Origin: Candidatus Merdenecus merdavium
GTDB lineage: Bacteria; Bacillota; Clostridia; Lachnospirales; Lachnospiraceae
DNA length: 12,420 nt
NCBI GenBank assembly: GCA_018715425.1
Contig: DVLR01000317.1
Coordinates: forward strand, 1 to 12,420
Direction: 5' to 3'
Within the stretch, counting starts at the first letter, position 1. Each line of letters starts with the position of its first letter. The notes beneath the pieces are model-generated. The model saw only the letters and a program-made list of their open reading frames with translations. It was not told the DNA's origin and did no database searches. This document shows positions 6,067-12,420 of the stretch, in pieces. The position numbers and the translations under genes are program-made.

Positions 6067-8685
6067 ATGGCTAACAAAGTAACCAAAACAAAGGTACCTG
6101 CAATTATCGAAAACGTAGAAGGTCTTCTTGCAAAAATGGCTGCAATGAAAGAGGCTCAAAAGGTATTTGCTACATTTACACAGGAACAAGTAGATAAAAT
6201 TTTCTTTGAAGCTGCAATCGCTGCAAACAAGCAACGTATTCCACTTTCTAAGATGGCAGTTGAAGAAACAGGTATGGGTATTGTAGAAGATAAAGTAATA
6301 AAAAATCATTACGCTTCTGAATATATTTATAATGCTTATAAAGATACTAAAACATGTGGTGTCATAGAAGAAAACGCTGCCTATGGAACCCAGAAAATAG
6401 CGGAACCAGTTGGACTCATTGCTGCAGTTATTCCGACCACAAACCCTACTTCAACAGCAATCTTTAAAACATTGATTTCTTTAAAGACTAGAAATGCTAT
6501 TATTATTAGCCCCCATCCAAGAGCTAAAGAAAGCACCATCGCTGCTGCTAAAATTGTTTTAGATGCTGCCGTAAAAGCTGGAGCTCCAGAAGGTATTATT
6601 GGATGGATTGATATTCCTTCTCTTGAATTAACAAACGAAGTAATGAAAAACGCCGATCTAATCCTTGCAACTGGTGGACCTGGAATGGTTAAGGCCGCTT
6701 ATTCATCAGGGAAACCTGCCTTAGGTGTTGGCGCTGGTAATACTCCAGTTATTATAGATGATTCTGCTGATATTAAAATGGCTGTAAGCTCTATCATTCA
6801 TTCTAAAACCTTTGATAATGGTATGATTTGTGCTTCTGAACAGTCCGTTACCGTACTGGAACCTGTTTATGATCAAGTGAAAGAAGAGTTTCAAAATAGA
6901 GGTTGCTACTTCTTGAAACCTACTGAAATAGAAAAGGTAAGAAAAACCATTATCGTTAATGGTGCATTAAATGCTAAAATTGTTGGTCAATCAGCATTTA
7001 CCATTGCTGCTATGGCAGATGTAAAAGTACCAGAGGAAACAAAGATTTTAATTGGTGAAGTTACTTCTGTAGATGTTTCAGAAGAATTTGCCCATGAAAA
7101 GTTATCTCCAGTATTGGCTATGTATAAAGCAGGAACCTTTGATGACGCCATAGCTAAAGCTATGCAATTAGTGGCTGATGGTGGTTTTGGTCATACTTCT
7201 TCCCTTTATATCAACACCAATGAAAAAGAAAAGATCTATCAATTTAGTACTGCTATGAAGACTGGAAGGATCTTAATCAACACTCCTTCTTCTCACGGTG
7301 GAATCGGTGACTTATATAACTTTAACCTAGCGCCTTCTCTAACTCTTGGTTGTGGTTCTTGGGGAGGTAACTCCGTTTCTGAAAACGTTGGAGTAAAACA
7401 CTTACTCAACTATAAGACCGTTGCACAAAGGAGAGAAAATATGCTTTGGTTTAGAACACCACAGAAGGTTTACTTTAAAAAGGGCTGTTTACCAGTTGCT
7501 TTGAATGAATTAAAAACAGAATTAAATAAGAAAAAAGCATTTATCGTTACCGATGCCTTTTTATATAAAAATGGCTATACGAAAGCCATTACCGATAAAC
7601 TAGACAGCATGGGAATCACTAACACTTGTTTCTATGATGTTGCTCCAGATCCAACCCTTGCTTGTGCCAAAGAGGGAGCTGCTGCTATGGCATCTTTTGA
7701 ACCAGATGTTATTATTGCCCTTGGTGGTGGTTCTGCTATGGATGCTGCTAAAATCATGTGGGTATTATATGAACACCCAGAGGTTGACTTCCTTGATATG
7801 GCCATGAGATTCGTAGATATCCGAAAGAGGATTTACACCTTCCCTAAAATGGGTGAAAAAGCATATTTTATTGCTATCCCTACCTCTTCAGGTACAGGGT
7901 CTGAGGTGACTCCATTCGCAGTCATTACTGATGAAACCACTGGTGTTAAATATCCTTTAGCAGACTATGAGCTGTTACCGAATATGGCGATTATCGATAC
8001 TGATAATATGATGAGTCAACCGAAAGGATTAACCAGCGCATCTGGTATTGACGCATTGACTCATGCCCTTGAAGCTTATGCTTCTGTTATGGCAACTGAT
8101 TACACCGATGGTCTTGCATTAAAAGCTATGAAAAACATCTTCACCTATTTACCAGAAGCTTATGAAAATGGTGGGACTAATGCCCTTGCAAGAGAAAAAA
8201 TGGCCGATGCATCCACCATGGCTGGTATGGCTTTTGCCAATGCATTCTTAGGTGTATGCCACTCCATGGCTCATAAATTAGGTGCTTTCCACCACCTGCC
8301 ACACGGAGTTGCTAATGCATTATTAATTGGCGAAGTAATCAAATTTAACTGTTCCGCTACACCTACAAAAATGGGTACGTTCTCTCAATACCAGTATCCA
8401 CATGCACTGGAAAGATATGCAGAATGTGCAAACTTCTGTGGAGTAACAGGTAAAGATGATCAAGAAACCGTCGATAAATTTATCACTAAGATTAACGATT
8501 TAAAAGATCGAGTAGGAATTAAGAGATCCATCAAAGATTATGGAATCGATGAAAAAGCATTCTTAGATACACTTGATGAGATGGTTGAGCAAGCCTTTGA
8601 CGATCAGTGTACAGGTGCCAACCCAAGATATCCTCTTATGAAAGAGATCAAAGAAATGTACTTGAATGTCTATTACGGAAAATAA
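6067..8685 (+). CDS. adhE: Bifunctional acetaldehyde-CoA/alcohol dehydrogenase AdhE
   Basis: An 872-residue cytoplasmic enzyme that reduces acetyl-CoA to acetaldehyde and then to ethanol, oxidising two NADH; the family forms long helical filaments (spirosomes). The N-terminal aldehyde dehydrogenase half (about 1-440) has the catalytic cysteine C255 in DNGMICASEQS and a glycine-rich region in PALGVGAGNTP. After a linker, the C-terminal iron-dependent alcohol dehydrogenase half (about 460-872) has the nucleotide-binding GGGSAMDAAK (553-562) and SSGTGSEVTPFAVI. Predicted iron ligands are D662, H666, H732 and H746, spaced exactly as in the E. coli enzyme. The length is that of full AdhE and both active sites are intact. 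The ATG follows GGAGG with 8-nt spacing. It is a single-gene unit with an exact-consensus promoter and two Rex-like operators, so expression is predicted to rise when NADH accumulates. A hairpin terminator follows. Confidence 0.98.
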   Translation: MANKVTKTKVPAIIENVEGLLAKMAAMKEAQKVFATFTQEQVDKIFFEAAIAANKQRIPLSKMAVEETGMGIVEDKVIKNHYASEYIYNAYKDTKTCGVIEENAAYGTQKIAEPVGLIAAVIPTTNPTSTAIFKTLISLKTRNAIIISPHPRAKESTIAAAKIVLDAAVKAGAPEGIIGWIDIPSLELTNEVMKNADLILATGGPGMVKAAYSSGKPALGVGAGNTPVIIDDSADIKMAVSSIIHSKTFDNGMICASEQSVTVLEPVYDQVKEEFQNRGCYFLKPTEIEKVRKTIIVNGALNAKIVGQSAFTIAAMADVKVPEETKILIGEVTSVDVSEEFAHEKLSPVLAMYKAGTFDDAIAKAMQLVADGGFGHTSSLYINTNEKEKIYQFSTAMKTGRILINTPSSHGGIGDLYNFNLAPSLTLGCGSWGGNSVSENVGVKHLLNYKTVAQRRENMLWFRTPQKVYFKKGCLPVALNELKTELNKKKAFIVTDAFLYKNGYTKAITDKLDSMGITNTCFYDVAPDPTLACAKEGAAAMASFEPDVIIALGGGSAMDAAKIMWVLYEHPEVDFLDMAMRFVDIRKRIYTFPKMGEKAYFIAIPTSSGTGSEVTPFAVITDETTGVKYPLADYELLPNMAIIDTDNMMSQPKGLTSASGIDALTHALEAYASVMATDYTDGLALKAMKNIFTYLPEAYENGGTNALAREKMADASTMAGMAFANAFLGVCHSMAHKLGAFHHLPHGVANALLIGEVIKFNCSATPTKMGTFSQYQYPHALERYAECANFCGVTGKDDQETVDKFITKINDLKDRVGIKRSIKDYGIDEKAFLDTLDEMVEQAFDDQCTGANPRYPLMKEIKEMYLNVYYGK

Positions 8686-8701
8686 TAAATCCTTTAGAAG
8701 T

Positions 8702-8749
8702 AAGAAACTGCTGCCAAATAAGCTTAGTCTTAGGAGGCGGCAGTTTCTT
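8702..8749. terminator. Shared hairpin terminator between adhE and the adhesin gene
   Basis: AAGAAACTGCTGCC (8702-8715) pairs with GGCGGCAGTTTCTT (8736-8749): 14 pairs with one G-U. The 20-nt loop holds a further TAAG/CTTA stem. It lies between convergent genes, 16 nt after the adhE stop and 9 nt after the adhesin stop. The T-tracts are interrupted (TTTCTTTAT on the plus strand, similar on the minus), so termination may be less than complete. Confidence 0.78.
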
Positions 8750-8758
8750 TATCATATA

Positions 8759-11700
8759 CTATTTAGTCTTTGGATCCTTTAGGATAGGCTTTCTTTTTAA
8801 TTTCTTTAAACATAATATTAGAACACCCGTCCATATCAATAGCATGAAGAATACACCACCTCTTCCATAATCTCCAGTTTTAACTGTATCCATTGGCTCT
8901 GGAGTGGATGTTGCATCTCTCTCTTTACGATTTGTGATTTTAACTTTATATTCTTCATTCTCCTGCTTATCCTCCACCTTATGGCCTAGTTTAATGATTG
9001 TAGACGAATCTTTGTTTACCTCATACCCCTTTGGTGGTTTGGTTTCTATTAGATCATAACTACCTTTTTGAAGATTTTTAAATTCTGCTATTCCCTGTTT
9101 ATCTGTAATAGCCACCTGAATAATATCTCCTTTTCTATATAAAGGATCCTCTTTTCTTATACTTTCCTTACTCATATGATCTTCATTATGATTTTCTAAG
9201 TAAATATCCTCATTGGCTTTTAAAGTAAATTCCGCACCCTCTAAAGGAAGTCCATCTGACTCATCAACCTTCGATAAAAGAATCTTATGGTTGATTTTCG
9301 TATTAAAACAGGTAAAGGTTCTTGATGTTTGTTCTTGATCATCGTATCCTAATCTAATTTCCTCTGCAAAAGAGTCCTGAATAAAGTAACCATCTGGAGC
9401 TTTCGTTTCTGTTAATAGATAAGTACCTTTTGGAAGGTCTTCGAAAACGATTCTTCCATTTTCATCAGAAATACCAACCCTTATGGGAGTCCCAGCTGGT
9501 ATTGTTTCTCCACCCACTTTCATCTCTTCTGTGAGAGTTAATGTAAATTCTGCTCCTTCTAGAAGCTCCTGTGTATCCTTATCTTTTTTAAGTACCTCCA
9601 CATGATGGAGCTGTCGATGATTTTCTATTTCAAAGGGCTCATAATGAAAAGCAATATCCTGATCCTCTGCAGTTATTTCGAAAAACATATTCTCTTGCTT
9701 GATAAACCCCTCTGGACTCTCTACCTCCTCTAAATAATATTTGCCCATAGGAAGAGGAATACTACTATATCCATGTCCCTCTTGATCTGTAATAATATGT
9801 TCTACCACCTCTTCTTTCTTATATACTATATCTTGATGCCCATCTAAAGATAAAATATCTTCTGCTGCTACAATATTAAATTTTACATGTTCTAAAGGCT
9901 TTAATGAATAGTTAAAATGTATGTTTCCATATACCGACTTATCTTGTACAAAGGATTCTAATTTTTCCCCTACTTTGTGAATAAGAACCTTTCCCTTCTG
10001 CTGCTGGTTCTTCTGTTCAACCACCAAAACAGCATCTTCTGTTATTGGGTCTATCATAGCAGCGGTATTCCCTTCTATTACAAAACTTGTTTTTTCTAAA
10101 GGCCGTTTATCATAATCGGGGTTTGTCTCATATCCAGGTTTTAGCTCTCCTTCTTTCCCTTGTATTACATAACCCTTCGGAGCTTTTACCTCCTCTATAA
10201 CGTAATGACCAACCCCCAGAAGTTCTGGAAGGATGGCATAACCATCATCCATTGTTTTAAAAGGGTTCTTTTTCGTTCCAATCTCTGTGGGAACCGATGT
10301 ATGATCCCACATGGTTACGTATTCTTTCGTATCCTCATTAAAAATACGGAACCACATATTATTGTTTAAAACTGTCTTTCCAGTATCAAGATCCTTTTTG
10401 ACTATTTTAATTCTGAAGCTAACAGGTGCATCATTAAAGATTCTCCATACTTGTGGCTCTCTCTCATCATGATCTATTTCAAAGACAAAGGGGTTGGTAG
10501 TCTCATAGTCTGGAGGAGTAGTGGTTTCTACCATTACGTATAAGCCATAGGGAAACTCTGGCGTTTTTAAATACCCTTTTTCATCTGTAAATAACTCCTT
10601 ACATACGACCCCGTCAATACTAGCTGCCACCTCCCCTTCAAAACCATAAAGAGTTTGATACTTTATGAAGTCACTCGTTGTAAAAACTCCCTCTTTTTCT
10701 GGCTGAAAGGTTCCGTCCTTAACCTTACTTAATTCAGAAATAAGATAAGGGGTGAATCCTGCTCCTTCTAATAATTCAACTTCTTCATTCGAACCATTTG
10801 AACTAATTTTAATCAACTGAATCGCCTGTTTCATTACCTGCTCTGTCACAATGGTGTCCTTAGTCATTACCACCTCTGTTGTTTCCTTGGGATCGATATG
10901 ATAGGTCGTTGTATCTAATAAATATCCTTTAGGTGGAGTTATTTCTTTTATATACAGTTTGATCGGATAAAATCTACGAAAAGAGAGTTTTCCCGAAGAA
11001 TCTGTTACTTTTGTTTCAATTAATTCATCCTTTTTATATTCTTTTTCTCCATCTGGATGCTTGAAATCCTGGTCTGCATATAACCCGTACACAGCTCCTT
11101 CTAAAGAGGCATCTCCTTGTGAATGATTGGTATTGGTATTCCTATCCTTCTTTTGTAATATAACATCTATCCATCTTTGCTTGTTTTCTACTTCGTAATA
11201 CAAATCTGTTGTTCCTAATGTTAAATCAAACTCCTGCTCCCAGTGACCTACGTATGTTTCTGGTGCTTTGATCTCTTTGATCTTAAATCTACCCAAATTA
11301 TCCTTGGTGGCTTCTATCCCTTCGCAATAATAGGTTCTAGTATCTTCATCCCAATTTAGGCTGTAAGATGATAATTGCCATCTGTTGTTTTGTTGGGACC
11401 ATTCATCTATTTGAAACGTAACCCCCTCTAGTAAACGATCATTATGATCATCTTTCTTATGAATTCTCAAATTACCAGTAGGTTTTACTCCCAATTTGAT
11501 TTCTCCAATAACAGCTTGGGGTAGCCACGACATTTCAAACAAGGTTACAGGTTGCCAGTTGTTATTGACAGGTTGATATTCCCACCCCGACAGATAGTCT
11601 GGCAATTGTCCCCATACTTTAACTGTAAAAGTAGTATTATCTTTTTTCATTTGTTGGTAAGCTTCTTTCGTAGCATAGACATAAAATGGTGCACTAGCTC

Positions 11701-12420
11701 CAGGATTATCTTTTTGTTGATAAACGTTAACACCTTCAGGTGCCCCTTCTAATGTAAAAGTAGTGTTTTTTAACCATTCTGGTCTTTCTCCATAGCTGTC
11801 GAAGATTTTTTGGTAGAACCAATCTGTGGCGTATCCCCCCTCATACTCGTCCCATTGTTCTGTAGACACTGGAGTAATCTCATACTGAATATCTTTATAT
11901 TGGTTATCTTTAAATGCACCATAGTTTTCTGGATTAGAAGCATCATGGACTAATACTTCAACAAGATGATAGACATCCATATTAGAGCCAGTATATAAGT
12001 CCCTAAGAGTAAATTCATCATTTAATATATGAAGTGCCATCTGTGTTGCATAATAATCTTTCTTCCAATCTCCCGTTGTATATTCCTTATATATGCTGGT
12101 TTCTCCCCAATAACGTACTCCATATGTCATAACGTATATAATTTCTCTTTTTAGTGTTCCTGAGCCATTCCAGTTGGTTTCTCCGTTAGGTGTATCTTTA
12201 TTTTGATTTAAGCAATATACCATACGGTACTTCCCATATAAGTCTGGATTTACCTCATCTGTTTCCACATATTTAAGTCCCGAACCTTTACCAAGGTATC
12301 TTGTCATTTCTCCTGCACGCTTTACAACCAATGTACCTGTGGCCACATCGAAGGTATGACTGCCCTGTTGTTTATAAGCTATATCCGATCCTATATATTG
12401 CAGTTCCTCTAAGTTCTCAT
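8759..12420 (-). CDS. Cell-wall-anchored thioester-domain adhesin with seven CnaB/SpaA-like domains (partial, N-terminus beyond the window)
   Basis: At least 1219 residues; the frame stays open to the right edge, so signal peptide and start are missing. Numbering is from the first full codon (12418). The N-terminal part (about 20-300) looks like a thioester domain: C69 in YCLNQNKDTPNG and Q126 in YYATQMALHIL are the pair expected to form the internal Cys-Gln thioester that captures host or surface amines. Seven CnaB/SpaA beta-sandwich domains follow: about 315-413, 415-530, 532-664, 665-803, 806-934, 936-1040 and 1042-1165. They show motifs such as LEGAEFTL and ETKAPDGY, and candidate isopeptide Lys/Glu/Asn sets, e.g. 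K944/E1004/N1039 and K1050/E1125/N1163. The C-terminus has a Thr/Pro linker, the sorting-like core TVKTGD (1178-1183), a membrane helix (about 1187-1204) and a long basic tail. This predicts sortase attachment as a surface adhesin or pilus-type protein. No sortase gene is in the window. Confidence 0.92.
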   Translation of the reverse strand, partial: ENLEELQYIGSDIAYKQQGSHTFDVATGTLVVKRAGEMTRYLGKGSGLKYVETDEVNPDLYGKYRMVYCLNQNKDTPNGETNWNGSGTLKREIIYVMTYGVRYWGETSIYKEYTTGDWKKDYYATQMALHILNDEFTLRDLYTGSNMDVYHLVEVLVHDASNPENYGAFKDNQYKDIQYEITPVSTEQWDEYEGGYATDWFYQKIFDSYGERPEWLKNTTFTLEGAPEGVNVYQQKDNPGASAPFYVYATKEAYQQMKKDNTTFTVKVWGQLPDYLSGWEYQPVNNNWQPVTLFEMSWLPQAVIGEIKLGVKPTGNLRIHKKDDHNDRLLEGVTFQIDEWSQQNNRWQLSSYSLNWDEDTRTYYCEGIEATKDNLGRFKIKEIKAPETYVGHWEQEFDLTLGTTDLYYEVENKQRWIDVILQKKDRNTNTNHSQGDASLEGAVYGLYADQDFKHPDGEKEYKKDELIETKVTDSSGKLSFRRFYPIKLYIKEITPPKGYLLDTTTYHIDPKETTEVVMTKDTIVTEQVMKQAIQLIKISSNGSNEEVELLEGAGFTPYLISELSKVKDGTFQPEKEGVFTTSDFIKYQTLYGFEGEVAASIDGVVCKELFTDEKGYLKTPEFPYGLYVMVETTTPPDYETTNPFVFEIDHDEREPQVWRIFNDAPVSFRIKIVKKDLDTGKTVLNNNMWFRIFNEDTKEYVTMWDHTSVPTEIGTKKNPFKTMDDGYAILPELLGVGHYVIEEVKAPKGYVIQGKEGELKPGYETNPDYDKRPLEKTSFVIEGNTAAMIDPITEDAVLVVEQKNQQQKGKVLIHKVGEKLESFVQDKSVYGNIHFNYSLKPLEHVKFNIVAAEDILSLDGHQDIVYKKEEVVEHIITDQEGHGYSSIPLPMGKYYLEEVESPEGFIKQENMFFEITAEDQDIAFHYEPFEIENHRQLHHVEVLKKDKDTQELLEGAEFTLTLTEEMKVGGETIPAGTPIRVGISDENGRIVFEDLPKGTYLLTETKAPDGYFIQDSFAEEIRLGYDDQEQTSRTFTCFNTKINHKILLSKVDESDGLPLEGAEFTLKANEDIYLENHNEDHMSKESIRKEDPLYRKGDIIQVAITDKQGIAEFKNLQKGSYDLIETKPPKGYEVNKDSSTIIKLGHKVEDKQENEEYKVKITNRKERDATSTPEPMDTVKTGDYGRGGVFFMLLIWTGVLILCLKKLKRKPILKDPKTK

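Noticed and set aside
6034..6309. 91-residue minus-strand open frame opposite the start of adhE
   Set aside because: Composition is Phe/Tyr/Cys-rich antisense noise of an AT-rich gene; it overlaps the adhE leader and has no promoter or ribosome site.
10160..10369. Small plus-strand open frame inside the adhesin gene
   Set aside because: Antisense to conserved CnaB coding sequence and without start signals.
12344..12346. GTG at 12346 as the start of the adhesin
   Set aside because: The same frame stays open for 24 more codons to the window edge, no ribosome site precedes the GTG, and no signal peptide follows it; it is an internal valine.

Overview
The window is AT-rich DNA with clostridial character. 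Shine-Dalgarno sites are strong (AGGAGG, GGGAGGA), sigma-A-type promoters with 17-nt spacers lie ahead of most transcription units, and the gene content is a fermentative bifunctional AdhE, an ECF-transporter ATPase and a Gram-positive wall-anchored adhesin. A low-GC, anaerobic member of the Clostridia is the best guess; genus and species cannot be read from the sequence.

Layout, left to right. (1) The left edge cuts ecfA1 (minus strand), which has its own promoter. (2) A compact three-gene minus-strand unit follows, transcribed from about 4.2 kb towards 0.75 kb: a HAD phosphatase/phosphomutase fused to a GNAT acetyltransferase, then a DMT/EamA exporter that overlaps it by 14 nt, then a zinc-ribbon/TcaA (YvbJ)-like membrane protein 18 nt further on. 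(3) A cyclophilin-type peptidyl-prolyl isomerase is divergent from that unit and has a near-consensus promoter. It converges on (4), a small membrane protein with a Q/N/P-rich tail of 11-residue repeats; the two share a bidirectional hairpin terminator. (5) adhE (plus strand) has an exact-consensus promoter, TTGACA-N17-TATAAT. This promoter is embedded in a 20-bp inverted repeat that reads as two Rex operators, one over the -35 box and one at the transcription start. (6) Beyond a shared hairpin terminator, the rest of the window on the minus strand is one huge open frame, cut by the right edge. It encodes a thioester-domain adhesin with seven CnaB/SpaA-like domains and a sortase-type anchor with the unusual core TVKTGD.

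How the genes work together. adhE would regenerate NAD+ by reducing acetyl-CoA to ethanol, and its promoter architecture predicts tight control by the NADH/NAD+ ratio through Rex. The adhesin is an independent surface structure: the sequence shows the Cys and Gln that would form a thioester for covalent attachment, and Lys/Glu/Asn sets for stabilising isopeptide bonds. The other genes look like ordinary housekeeping or transport functions, with no clear shared pathway. No tRNA, rRNA, CRISPR array, insertion sequence or phage gene was seen. No gene-free stretch exceeds 300 bases; the longest, 5786-6066, is the adhE control region described below.
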